This document shows positions 8,024 to 16,598 of a stretch of 64,000 nt of DNA, piece after piece. This stretch comes from a virus. The translations under genes were made by a program, and so were the position numbers. The number at the start of each line of letters is the position of its first letter. Positions within the stretch are counted from its first letter, which is position 1. Location of the stretch: the IMG/VR virus record IMGVR_UViG_3300021420_000016, positions 1 through 64,000 of that record. One strand, 5' to 3'. Under the pieces are notes generated by a model. That model saw only the letters and a program-made list of their open reading frames with translations. It made no database searches and had not been told where the DNA came from.

Positions 8024-10597
8024 ATGACCCACCCCCTGTTCGCCGGCGAAGACGAAGACGAGGCCCTCAAAGACACCGACGGCATCACCGAAATCATCCA
8101 GCTCGACCCCAGCCGCATGGACGGCGTGTTCGCACCCGCGAACGGGGCCCCATTCCTGCTCATCAAGTCCATCGCCAACAGCACGGGGGGTGCCGCGATG
8201 ACGGCCGCCGCGACCGAAACCGACATCGAACTGACGGAGGAGGCCGCCGCCGGGCCAGGCACCGAAACCGCCAAGGGGCAGGCACCACCCGCCGAAGGGG
8301 AAGCCGCCAAGGACTCCACCGACGGCGACAACGGCGAAGCGGACGAGGGCGCCGAAGGCGAAACCGACGACGACGGGGGAGCCGAAGCCGACGCTGGCGC
8401 CGCCAAAGCCGCCACCCCGGAGCCGCCGCACGTGACCAAGGCCGCGATCAAGGCCGCCCGCAGCGCTTACGAGACCGCCCGCCGCGAGTACGACGCCGCC
8501 GAGCCCACCACCAAAGGCGCCATGGACGGCACCGACGTCCTCCGCGCCCGCGCCGACTGGAACAAGTGGCGCGAACTCGGCAAATCCGAAGGCCTCGACG
8601 GCACCGAAACCGGCCGCGCCCACTGGGTCGCCAAACACCTCGCCGAGGACGCAACCCCGGAGCTCACCCTGGGCGACGAGGTGATCAAGGCCGAGGAGAG
8701 CGTCTACAAGCGCAAGTTCACCACCGCGCAGCGCCGCAAAGCCGCCAGTGCAGGCCACGCCCTGGACGACGGCAGTTACCCCATCGAAAACGCCGGCGAC
8801 CTCGACAACGCCGCCCACCTCGCCCGCTCCGGCCACGGCAACGTCGCCGGCGCCAAGCGCCTCATCGCCCGCCGCGCCAAAGAACTCGGCGTGTCCAACC
8901 CCCTGTCCGAGGACAAGGAGCCGGTGGGTGCCAGTAAGGCAGCCGAGCCTGAGATGGCCGAAGAAACCACTACCACCACTGCGGCACCCCCGCTGGACCC
9001 GGCCGAGGCGGTGGAGAAGGCCGCCGCGGCGGGACTGATCAGCCGCGAAGTCGCCGACTCCCTCCTGGCCAAGGTCAAGCGCGGCGTCCCCGCCACGACA
9101 CAGCCCGCCGGGGCGCACCGCGAGCCCGACGGCTCCTACGTCGAATCCCTCGAACACGACGCCAGCCTGCCCAGCGACAGCGACGGCAGCTCCGACCACA
9201 TCCCCGCACCCGTCGCCGAAGCCGGCACGATCCCCCCGGCGAACGCGAACACCAGCGTGATGGCCGAGCGCGCGGGCAAATCCGCCCCGTACTCGGTGCA
9301 GCGGATGCACGACGCCCTATGCCCCGCCTACGACGAAGCCGACGTGATCGAGGCCTACCCGGCACTGAAGTCCGTCATGGACGCGGTCGACGGCGTCTGG
9401 TTCGAGGCGCAGGCCGCCTGGAAGCAGGCCGAGGGCAAGGCAAAGAAAGCCGCCAAGCTGACCGCCATCGCCAAAGCCGCCGAGAGCCTCCACGACGCCG
9501 ACCCCGCCGCCCTCGCCGACGCCCGCGCCGGCCTGCGCAAGGCGTTCACCGACGCCTACCCCGACACCAAGATCCGCCCCCAGTCCGGGATCAGCCCGTC
9601 CTCATTCCACCGGTCCTGGATCACCGCAGGCCACGAAGCGAACTCCCCGGCCATCACCGGCACCCAAGCCGCCTCCCCGGCACCCCCCGCGTCCCACGTG
9701 CCCGAGCCGCAGCAGTTCCAGCGCGGCAACCTCACCGCCGGCCACGAAACCCCCTCCCCGGGCGACCACGGGCCCAACAACCCTAACCCGCCCGGATCCT
9801 CCGGCAACGACTACTACTCCACCTCCGAGCAGATGATGGCCGCCGCCGCGATGCGTTCCGTCCACGACCACATCCAGGCCACCTTCGCCGGATGCTGCCC
9901 CATGGCCCCGGCCCGCCACGCCCTCCCCACCGGCCCGGGAATGGGCGCCACCAGCACACCGGAAAAGAAGGTCCCCATGTCCATGGGAGGCATCCCCACC
10001 GTCGGCAAATCCGAAAACGGCACCCTCGATTCACAGGCCCTCGCGGACCTCGCCGCGGCCCTCGTGCAGATCGCCAAGACCGCCACCCCCGACAGTGACA
10101 GCGACGGAGACGGCAAGGCGTTCGGCGGCAACCAGGCACCCCCGTTCGGCAAGAAAAAGAAGGGCAAAGGCAAGGCGAACAAAGCAGAACTGATCGCCGC
10201 CCTCAAAGAAGCCTCCGAAGCCGGCGCCCGCGCCGCCCTCGACGCGATGAAAGCCCACGGAGACGGCGCTGCCGTCCAGGCCGTCGTCGCCGAGCAACTC
10301 CGCGAAATCGGCGCCCGATACGACTCCCAGCTCTCCGACCTCACCAAGCAGGTCGAAGAACTGGGCTCCCAGCCCGACCCGGCGCAGGCCCCCGTGCGAG
10401 GCCAAATGAGCCGGCCGGAGACCGCAGCTCCCGTGGAGAAGCGCTCCCTGATCGACGAGCACCGCGCCGCCAAAGCCGCACAGGCCGAAGCCGAGCGCGA
10501 GGCTTTCACCGACTACGTCCGCATGCAAGCGCAGTCGGCTGACCCCAAGGTCCGTTCCCGCGCCGAGGAGGTGCTTCGCACTATCCCGGCGCCCTAG
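8024..10597 (+). CDS. Capsid scaffold-like protein with DUF6582-type domain
   Basis: ATG at 8024 preceded by CAGGAGGTAGACC. The 857-residue product is acidic, Ala/Glu/Lys-rich and low-complexity, as in phage scaffolds. Around residues 235-290 it has AGHALDDGSYPIENAGDLDN and the AHLARSG / RLIARRAKELG segment, a small domain commonly found next to phage prohead proteases. A C-terminal coiled-coil-like part (residues 715-790) may dimerise or bind the capsid protein. Position between protease and capsid genes supports the scaffold role. It is unusually long for a scaffold, so part may remain in the virion. Confidence 0.7.
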   Translation: MTHPLFAGEDEDEALKDTDGITEIIQLDPSRMDGVFAPANGAPFLLIKSIANSTGGAAMTAAATETDIELTEEAAAGPGTETAKGQAPPAEGEAAKDSTDGDNGEADEGAEGETDDDGGAEADAGAAKAATPEPPHVTKAAIKAARSAYETARREYDAAEPTTKGAMDGTDVLRARADWNKWRELGKSEGLDGTETGRAHWVAKHLAEDATPELTLGDEVIKAEESVYKRKFTTAQRRKAASAGHALDDGSYPIENAGDLDNAAHLARSGHGNVAGAKRLIARRAKELGVSNPLSEDKEPVGASKAAEPEMAEETTTTTAAPPLDPAEAVEKAAAAGLISREVADSLLAKVKRGVPATTQPAGAHREPDGSYVESLEHDASLPSDSDGSSDHIPAPVAEAGTIPPANANTSVMAERAGKSAPYSVQRMHDALCPAYDEADVIEAYPALKSVMDAVDGVWFEAQAAWKQAEGKAKKAAKLTAIAKAAESLHDADPAALADARAGLRKAFTDAYPDTKIRPQSGISPSSFHRSWITAGHEANSPAITGTQAASPAPPASHVPEPQQFQRGNLTAGHETPSPGDHGPNNPNPPGSSGNDYYSTSEQMMAAAAMRSVHDHIQATFAGCCPMAPARHALPTGPGMGATSTPEKKVPMSMGGIPTVGKSENGTLDSQALADLAAALVQIAKTATPDSDSDGDGKAFGGNQAPPFGKKKKGKGKANKAELIAALKEASEAGARAALDAMKAHGDGAAVQAVVAEQLREIGARYDSQLSDLTKQVEELGSQPDPAQAPVRGQMSRPETAAPVEKRSLIDEHRAAKAAQAEAEREAFTDYVRMQAQSADPKVRSRAEEVLRTIPAP

Positions 10598-10612
10598 AAC
10601 CACGAACGCGCC

Positions 10613-10636
10613 GGCCCCCTTTTGTGGGGCCTTTTT
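10613..10636 (+). terminator. Intrinsic terminator or attenuator before capsid gene
   Basis: GGCCCC (10613-10618) pairs with GGGGCC (10626-10631), followed by five T. It lies between scaffold and capsid genes and could tune the ratio of the two. Confidence 0.55.
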
Positions 10637-10651
10637 CATGCCGTAGGAGGC

Positions 10652-13600
10652 ATGATGTCTGAAAACGAAGTGGCAATCCCTTACGGGAGCGCCGCCACCC
10701 CCGTCCTGGAAAGGACGGGCACCGACACCCGCTGGCACGCCGATGCGGACGTCGAGCGTTACCGCGCCCCGGACCTGATGCTGTCGGACAAAATGCCGAC
10801 GCTGGTCAAGGGCGCAGGATATGCCCGGGTCGGCGGCAATATGCCGCTGTCCGACGACGAGCAGATCTTCCGCCGTTCCATGAAGGCGGAGGACGCTTTC
10901 CGTGCCGCCATTTCCAAGGGCGTCAACGAGCCCCGCGAGGTGCTCAAGGGCCTCAAGCCCGAATTCGCTGGGCAGTTCGCCGCCTTTATGACGGCCGCGC
11001 CACAGAACCAGGGGCTGCGGCAACTGGCCAACCAGTTCGCCTCCGCCCTGAAGGACGTCCCTGGCGTCGACCAGGACGTCCTGAAGTCCATTACCACCAC
11101 GTCGCCGCTTGGGACAGGGTTCGTGCCCTTCGATCTCGTCGCCCCGAGCTCTCTCATCTACCCTGGATGATCATGGGGCACTATGCCGTGAGGCATAGTC
11201 GCAAACCCCCGAGAATTGCTGGGACACCCACACCTACCTGCTTATGCCACAGCGTGAGGCGAAAGCCTGGCCGCGACGGCCTGAGAAATAGGCAGCAGGG
11301 GCAATCAGCAGCCGAGCCGCCCTGGCGCAAGCCGAGCGGAAGGTTCAGAGACTAGGCACGGGGGACCTGCTCGCGCAGGCCAAGGAATAGTCCGATCTGC
11401 ATGGAGACATGCAGAGCCATCCAGAAATGCGATGGCCCGCCGCAGTAAGCGGCGAGTAACAATTTTGGTGTATAGCCCTCTGCGCAACAAGCTCCCCCGA
11501 GTCCCGGGTCAGGGCGCGTCGCGCAGGCGCAAGGTCATCACCGGCGTCTCCGGCTCCCAGACCGGCCCGAGCGGCGGCAAGTTCGTCCGCCTCGGCATCC
11601 CGGAACTGGTCCAGTCCGGCGGCGCGATCGGCGGCACCAGTTCCGCAGTGAACTGGCCGCTCAACCTCCCCGGCACCGGAACCCAGGATGCCGTGGACCT
11701 CACCGTCCCTTGTCTAAACTAGGTAGGGGCCTCGCCCGGTGACGGGCGAGTGAAAACCGCGAGAACTGCTGGAACACCCGTATCACCTGCTCACGCCACA
11801 GCGTGGCCCGAAAGGGCGAGCGCGACGGCTTGAGAAGTGAGCAGCAGGGGCAATCAGCAGCCGAGGGCCTAAGGGCAACGCGCCTACGGTCAAGGTTCAG
11901 AGACTATGTACGCGGGATCTGGCATAATTGAATAATGGGCAACTGGTCAATGCGCGCCTTCGCCCCCGCCGAACAGCTTGACATCACCACCCGGTACGAC
12001 GCGGGGGAGAGCGTCAACGCTCTCCGCATCGAGTACAAGTGCGCGCCGGAAGCCATCCAGGCAACCCTGCGAGCTGCGGGAATCAAGCTGAGAACGCGGG
12101 CCGAATCGCAGCGCACCCCCCAGTTCCGTCAGCAATCGCGGGAGGCGCTGCTGCAGCGGCTCCCATGCATGCGAGGCCCGGCAACGGATACGCCTATCGA
12201 GCGGCGCCTATGCGACGCCCTGATGGCGGCGGGGATCGGATTCACAACCCAGTCCCTGCTGCTGGATCGCTACTTGGTGGATATAGAACTCCATCAGGCC
12301 CCTATCGTTCTTGAGGCCGACGGTGCGCAGCACACCCTGCGAGACCAGAGGATTAAGGACGCCGAACGCGACACCGCGCTGACTGCGGCCGGTTACCGGG
12401 TATTCCGGTTCACCGGCAGCAAGATCAACCACGACGCCGCCGTTTGCGTCAGGGAAGTCGTCGCCGCTTGCGGCCTGACGCCTGACGGCGATCCGGTCTA
12501 CGACATCCGTACACGGTTCGCCGGGCCGCTCCACCCACGCTGGACGCGGGTCAAGTTCACCTGCGAGCAGTGCGGCACGGAGTTCTGGAAGCCGCCGTCA
12601 CACCGCGCGTTTGGCCACGTCTTCTGCAAGCAGAGGTGTTACGGCGACTGGTTGCACGAACATCCTGAAGTCAACACCCACCGGCAGCGCCGCAGCCAGC
12701 GCGACTGGACGGGACTTGCCGAACTGTACGGCGCCGGGATGTCTATCAAGCAGCTAGGCATCCACTTCGGGTGCAGCAACAGGATGATCACGTCAGCAAT
12801 GCGCGACCAGAGCATCCCGGTCCGGCCAATAGGAGGCCGCCGCGTCAAGGGCGGGTTTTATGCGGCCGGGATCGCGCCATCGTAAAAGCCAGATCAAGAT
12901 ATAGTTCCGATCTTACGCGAGAGCGTGAGAGGACGGCGGAAACGACCGTCCCCGCCAGGTCATGCTGGTGAGTAACAACATGTACCGCTTCTGGGGATTG
13001 TCCGAGAACCTGAGCTGGCTCAGCCAGTTCGAGGGTTGGTCTATTTAACTGGCCCCCCTGCGGAGCGATCCGCAGGTGCAAACCGCACCGTAACGGTGAA
13101 CCCCACCGAGCTCGCCGGGGAATACCGTGGAAACCTCGCATCAGGGTTCCGTAGAGAGCAAACGTGTGGCACCTGCCACGGGGGGCTGTCCCGATGTCAA
13201 CGGGGACAGCAAACCGCAGGTGAAGTTGTGCTCCGGCCTGCACCGATGGAAAAGGTGCAGAGTCATCCAGAAATGAGATGACCCCCGCCTAAGGAATGGC
13301 GGGAGTAACAAACCGCAAGGGTTCGAGGACATTTCTGCACTGGCAAATCTTTTGCTGCTGCAGGAGTTCATGTTGAACGAAGAGGCGAGCCATCTGGGCG
13401 CCACTTCCATCGCCCTCTCCGCGCCGGCCGCGCCAACCCTCACCGCGAGGACGGCAAACACCGGAGAAACCGCGCTGACCGGTGTCACCACGAACGTCTT
13501 CGTGGAAGTCACCGCAGCCACCTTCTTCGGGGAAACCGCGGCCGGATCGTCGGCTTCCGTGGCCTGGTCCTCGGGCCAGGTTGTGGACGTGCAGATCGCA

Positions 13601-14686
13601 CCCGTCAAGGGCGCGATGTTCTACAAGATCTACACGACCACGGGGGCCTCCGCGGGCACCTACTACCTCAACGCCAACAACGTCGGCGGCCTGTACTACA
13701 CCCTCCAGGGTGCACTGCCCACCACGGGCACGCAGGCCCCGGCTTCCGATACCGGCACCTCCTCGGCCAACGACCAGGAGGGGCTGTTCTCGGTCCTGTC
13801 CGGCAACGCCGCGTCCGGCGGGTCGAACATCTATCCCGCGAACTGGGCTGCCGGTTACTTTACCCAGTCGGTTGGTGACACTCTGAAGACCTCCGTGCTG
13901 AACACGGCCCTTCAGCAGCTGTGGGACGGCACCGGCTCCGGCGTGGGGACCTATGGTTCGTACCGCGCCGACCCTGCGGAGATCATCGCCGAAGGTGGCG
14001 ACGTCGCCCGCCTGTCCAATGACATCGTGCAGCTTGGGGCTGCCACCAACTACCGCCTGTTCGTGGAGCAGTCGGAAGTGCCTGGTGTGCGCCTTGGTGC
14101 TGCCGTGTCGGAATTCCAGAATCCCGTGACGAGGTCCGTCGTCCGCGTGGTGGTCCACCCGTGGCTGCCGCAGGGCTCGGCTCTCCTGATGAGTTACACG
14201 ATGCCGTTCGCGTGGAGCAACGTCTCCAACGTGGTCGAGTTCGTGGCGGTCCAGGACTACCTCACTATGAGTAACTAGGGGCCTACGCAGAGTGATCTGC
14301 GTAGGGATGCGCACTGTTCGGGGAACCCCTCCGGAAATCACCGGGGAATCCCGAGCGTCGGCGATGCCTGCCGGCGTGTAGAGACTGTATGTGCGCCCTC
14401 TGTGTGACGGACGTAAATGCGAGGCATTACGTGCTTACGGCCGCAGAGGAAGAGACAGGCCGATCTCATGCAATGGCAAAGCATGAGAGGCTGGCAGAAA
14501 TGACCAGCCCCGCCACTTCGGTGGCGAGTAACAATATGCAGTATCTCCTGGCCCGTGATCGACGCCAGCTTCCGCTACAGCATGTTCATGCTGGGCGCGC
14601 TGGTCGTCAACGCTCCGTTCTACTGCTCGCTCATTCAGGGCCTGCAGAAGACCGACCGGTCCGGTTCCACCGGCACCTGGTCCTGA
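10652..14686 (+). CDS. HK97-fold major capsid protein, interrupted by four group I introns
   Basis: Exons by frame, homology and intron ends: 10652-11164, 11468-11710, 12983-13036, 13316-14262, 14539-14686. They join to 1905 bases, 634 residues. The ATGATG start follows TAGGAGG. The spliced junctions restore capsid-like continuity: SLIYP/VYSPLRNKLPRV, DLTVP/YRFWGLSENLSW, LSQFEG/QGFEDISAL, and QDYL/SISWPVID with the Leu codon split CT|C. Each exon read alone runs into an in-frame stop just past its 3' end. The first half of exon 4 holds an Ala/Thr-rich Ig-like insertion (residues about 290-415). The C-terminus PFYCSLIQGL is typical of actinophage capsid proteins. Junctions are predicted, not observed. 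Confidence 0.85.
11165..11467 (+). ncRNA. Group I intron 1 of capsid gene (303 nt)
   Basis: The 5' exon ends CCCT, pairing with GGGG in the intron (P1, U.G at the splice site). P2 is a perfect CTATGCC/GGCATAG stem closed by GTGA (11181-11198). Core elements: GCAATCAGCAGCCGAG (11301-11316), GGTTCAGAGACTA (11342-11354) and AATAGTCC (11386-11393), with P7 GACTA/TAGTC. The intron ends GAGTAACAATTTTG with terminal G. It carries no open reading frame of note. Confidence 0.85.
11711..12982 (+). ncRNA. Group I intron 2 of capsid gene (1272 nt, with endonuclease gene)
   Basis: 5' exon CCCT again pairs with GGGG. Core elements: GCAATCAGCAGCCGAG (11850-11865), GGTTCAGAGACTA (11894-11906) and AAGATATAGTTCC (12896-12908). 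An 8-bp stem GATCTGGC (11916-11923) with GCCAGATC (12888-12895) encloses the endonuclease gene, so the gene sits in the P8 loop. The intron ends GAGTAACAACATG. It is the closest relative of intron 1 by core sequence. Confidence 0.85.
11935..12885 (+). CDS. Intron-encoded homing endonuclease, EDxHD (Vsr-like) type
   Basis: The 316-residue product lies wholly in intron 2. Residues 20-60 form a helix-turn-helix-like part. Residues 87-165 carry the Vsr/DUF559-like nuclease pattern: Glu89 in TPIERRL, Asp116 in YLVDIEL, Glu127-Ala-Asp-Gly with His133, Asp142/146, and YRVFRFTGSKI. A zinc finger follows (C210, C213, C231, C235), then a second helix-turn-helix around 255-300 (AGMSIKQLGIHFGCSNRMI). EDxHD enzymes are known intron-borne homing endonucleases (the I-Bth0305I group). 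It has no Shine-Dalgarno sequence, and ATG at 11935 is the first start after P8. Confidence 0.85.
   Translation: MGNWSMRAFAPAEQLDITTRYDAGESVNALRIEYKCAPEAIQATLRAAGIKLRTRAESQRTPQFRQQSREALLQRLPCMRGPATDTPIERRLCDALMAAGIGFTTQSLLLDRYLVDIELHQAPIVLEADGAQHTLRDQRIKDAERDTALTAAGYRVFRFTGSKINHDAAVCVREVVAACGLTPDGDPVYDIRTRFAGPLHPRWTRVKFTCEQCGTEFWKPPSHRAFGHVFCKQRCYGDWLHEHPEVNTHRQRRSQRDWTGLAELYGAGMSIKQLGIHFGCSNRMITSAMRDQSIPVRPIGGRRVKGGFYAAGIAPS
13037..13315 (+). ncRNA. Group I intron 3 of capsid gene (279 nt)
   Basis: The 5' exon end GGGT can pair with GCCC in the intron. Core R-like element GGTTCCGTAGAGAGCA (13145-13160) and S-like GAAGTTGTGCTCC (13222-13234) form P7 GAGCA/TGCTC. The 3' part has the same CATCCAGAAATG-GATG hairpin and GGGAGTAACAA tail as intron 1. 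The end at 13315 (ACCG) is chosen because it restores FEGQGFED in the capsid protein; 13321 is the alternative in-frame choice. Confidence 0.8.
14263..14538 (+). ncRNA. Group I intron 4 of capsid gene (276 nt)
   Basis: The 5' exon end CCT pairs with GGG. P2 is CTACGCAG/CTGCGTAG. Core elements GTGTAGAGACTGT (14376-14388) and GAAGAGACAGGCC (14449-14461) resemble those of intron 3 more than 1 and 2. A P9-type hairpin CTCATGC/GCATGAG (14465-14487) precedes the shared GGCGAGTAACAA tail. The intron interrupts a Leu codon after its second base. Confidence 0.8.
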
Positions 14687-14696
14687 AACCCGGCGA

Positions 14697-14729
14697 AGGC
14701 CCGGGCCGGGCGTTCCCCGGCCCGGGCCT
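14697..14729. terminator. 14-bp GC hairpin after capsid gene
   Basis: AGGCCCGGGCCGGG (14697-14710) pairs perfectly with CCCGGCCCGGGCCT (14716-14729), loop CGTTC. It lies between the capsid gene and a converging minus-strand operon, so it probably acts in both directions. There is no clear T tract. Confidence 0.6.
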
Positions 14730-14747
14730 CCCGGCTCCCTTGATGCT

Positions 14748-15119
14748 TTAGATCATCGGGCTCTTTCTGATGATGCTGAAGTCCTCGTCCGCCGGGCCCC
14801 GGTTGTCGGCGTGGAACGCGAGTGACGACTGGCCGCCGAGCGCGTTGACGCAGGCGATGCACAGGTCTTCATCGGCGAACTCGTCCCCGCCGACGTAGAC
14901 CCCTGGCCAGTACTCATCGGCGCCGACTTGGAGCTTCGTGCCGCACAGCATGGGCGTCCGCTCGAACATCGCCTCTATGAACCGCTTAGTGTCGGCGGGG
15001 TCGTGTGGCTTGTATATGGTCACCACTTCACCCGGCATCCAGGGCAGGATGTGGACGCGGCCGGTCTTGGTGTTGCGGACGAACTCCAGCCGGCCGTCGG
15101 GTGCGATGCGGGCGCTCAT
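14748..15119 (-). CDS. Hypothetical protein, last gene of minus-strand operon
   Basis: A 123-residue soluble product. Its ATG overlaps the TGA of the upstream gene (ATGA). It contains GRVHILPWMPGEVVTIYKP and a CIACVNALGG segment near the C-terminus. No family is recognised. Position at the end of a five-gene coupled minus operon facing the capsid gene suggests an accessory or early-expressed function. Confidence 0.65.
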   Translation of the reverse strand: MSARIAPDGRLEFVRNTKTGRVHILPWMPGEVVTIYKPHDPADTKRFIEAMFERTPMLCGTKLQVGADEYWPGVYVGGDEFADEDLCIACVNALGGQSSLAFHADNRGPADEDFSIIRKSPMI

Positions 15120-15829
15120 GATGCCGTCCTCGCCGACGCGAGCGGCGCGGGCATTAGGTCATCCCACGGGCAGCTCTGCGGGATGATGCACCGACCGCCC
15201 GGGTGGGCGTGATTGTCCCGTGTGATCACGTGACCGGAGCGGCAGGTCCACGCAGTGAAGTCCGCGTTCATCTGGCCGGGCTGGTAGCAGTGCCAATCCT
15301 CCGATCCGCCCACCCGGTGAGAGTCCGGGGTGCCTTCCTGCACGGTCGACGGGCAGTTGTGGTGGTCGCCGGGGCACTGGCCCTCGCCCCGAAGCGAACC
15401 CCGCTCCGCCTCGCAGATGCGGCAGCGCGCCAGTCTCGCAGGCTCGCCCGGTTCCAGGATTAGCGCGTGCCCTCTGGCGATACCCGGCAATGGTGGCATC
15501 GTGGCGATCTCTGCGATGGGCCGCCAGCCATCGTGTGTCCCCGTGACGTAGTCGCAGCGGCCGGCATCACCTAGGCACCACGGGCAGCACCACCAGCGGC
15601 ACCACTCGCCGTCGATGCAGCGCTCAATGACCGCGTCGGGGTGCTTGGAGCACTGGATCGAGCCCTCGTGAACCTCGTAGACCTCGTAGACCTCGGTCCA
15701 GATGTCCTCGGCAATCTCGCCGTCCGCAGCCAGTGGGCCGTGGACGGTAGCGGCGCCCCAGGCGGTCAGGTGCTCGCCGTGGCCGCAGTCGGCGCAGCGG
15801 TAGACGCTGGTCTCAGGTTTGGCGCTCAC
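15116..15829 (-). CDS. Cys/His-rich hypothetical protein
   Basis: GTG at 15829 overlaps the upstream TGA. The 237-residue product has many possible zinc ligands: CADCGHGEH near the N-terminus, WCRWWCCPWCLGDAGRC in the middle, CRICEAERG, and HCYQPGQ plus TCRSGH later. The Cys pairs suggest two or more zinc ribbons. Several tail segments (GHVITRDNHAHPGGRC) also carry His. Function unknown; zinc binding inferred. Confidence 0.65.
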   Translation of the reverse strand: MSAKPETSVYRCADCGHGEHLTAWGAATVHGPLAADGEIAEDIWTEVYEVYEVHEGSIQCSKHPDAVIERCIDGEWCRWWCCPWCLGDAGRCDYVTGTHDGWRPIAEIATMPPLPGIARGHALILEPGEPARLARCRICEAERGSLRGEGQCPGDHHNCPSTVQEGTPDSHRVGGSEDWHCYQPGQMNADFTAWTCRSGHVITRDNHAHPGGRCIIPQSCPWDDLMPAPLASARTAS

Positions 15830-16338
15830 AATGCCCCCTCTTCGGTTTCCTGCGCGAGTGCCAACTCCTCCAGTGCCCGGCGCAGGTTGTACGCCTGATT
15901 GGTGGGCATCCACAGGTTCCAGCCGGCGCGGTCTGCGAGGCCGTACGGTTCCATGGCCCGGCGCAGCGCCCTCCTGGTGTGGGCGACCGTGCGGGCGTCT
16001 ACGGGGCTGTCGTACTCGCAGACCTCGGTGGTGGTGATCGGGCCGCCGGCGTTGTCCCGGGTGCGTGCGATCAGGGCGTGAGCGACGCGGGCGACGCGGC
16101 GGGGGAGCGTGACCACGGCGGCGGTTTTGCCGCTGCCGGGGCAGACCTGTCGGCACATGGGCGGCCAGTCGTGGGTGGTGACGGTAGCTTCCGCCGCGGC
16201 CGGGCTGGCGGCTTCACCGGTGACCATCTTGTGGTGATGAGGGCATACGACGACCACGGGCACCTTGTGACCGGGGCATGTCTCATCGCACGGCTTGTTC
16301 CAAGGTTCGTGTGCGTGAGCCTGGGCCGGGCCGGTCAT
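15826..16338 (-). CDS. Hypothetical protein with Cys/His N-terminus
   Basis: ATG at 16338 shares a base with the upstream TGA, which decides the start against a longer frame. The 170-residue product opens with CDETCPGH and CPHHHK clusters, then MCRQVCPGSG, and ends with a helical region (VAHTRRALRRAMEPYGLA). Not recognised. It belongs to the coupled minus operon 14748-16814. Confidence 0.6.
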   Translation of the reverse strand: MTGPAQAHAHEPWNKPCDETCPGHKVPVVVVCPHHHKMVTGEAASPAAAEATVTTHDWPPMCRQVCPGSGKTAAVVTLPRRVARVAHALIARTRDNAGGPITTTEVCEYDSPVDARTVAHTRRALRRAMEPYGLADRAGWNLWMPTNQAYNLRRALEELALAQETEEGAL

Positions 16339-16559
16339 CACAGGCTCGCTATCGCGGCTGCGGCCGCGTCGTCGTCGGCGTGCCCGCGGTCGAATGCCCA
16401 CTCAGCTACATCCATCGCAAACCTCTTGTCGCGGTAGGCGATCACGACTGCGGGCCCGTCTTGGTAGGCCCGGTTGCTGCGGTCGGCGGCGGTGTTGGCT
16501 TCCCGGGTGACTGCTTTGGCGTCGCGGGTGGAGAGGCACAGGAGACGGGTTTCGGCCAT
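16338..16559 (-). CDS. Small hypothetical protein
   Basis: ATG at 16559 is preferred over 16574 because GAGGG lies at proper spacing before it. The 73-residue product is mostly helical and acidic at the C-terminus (DRGHADDDAAAAAIASL). A 12-codon frame (16564-16602) overlaps the upstream stop and could couple translation. Function unknown. Confidence 0.55.
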   Translation of the reverse strand: MAETRLLCLSTRDAKAVTREANTAADRSNRAYQDGPAVVIAYRDKRFAMDVAEWAFDRGHADDDAAAAAIASL

Positions 16560-16598
16560 TGGGTCAGCCCTCATCTTTCCCCAGTTCTTGCGTGCCGC

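Noticed and set aside
7067-9310. 747-residue minus-strand reading opposite the fibre, protease and scaffold genes
   Set aside because: Gly/Val/Arg-rich antisense shadow of high-GC coding DNA with no ribosome site or domain.
13316-13321. Intron 3 ending at 13321 instead of 13315
   Set aside because: Also in frame, but ending at 13315 keeps Gln-Gly before FEDIS, as in related capsids, and gives the same four-base spacing after GAGTAACAA as introns 2 and 4.
10652-14686. Capsid gene as a pseudogene with several nonsense mutations or frameshifts
   Set aside because: All breaks coincide with structured spacers having group I core elements and consistent splice rules, and the joined frame matches capsid sequence without gaps.
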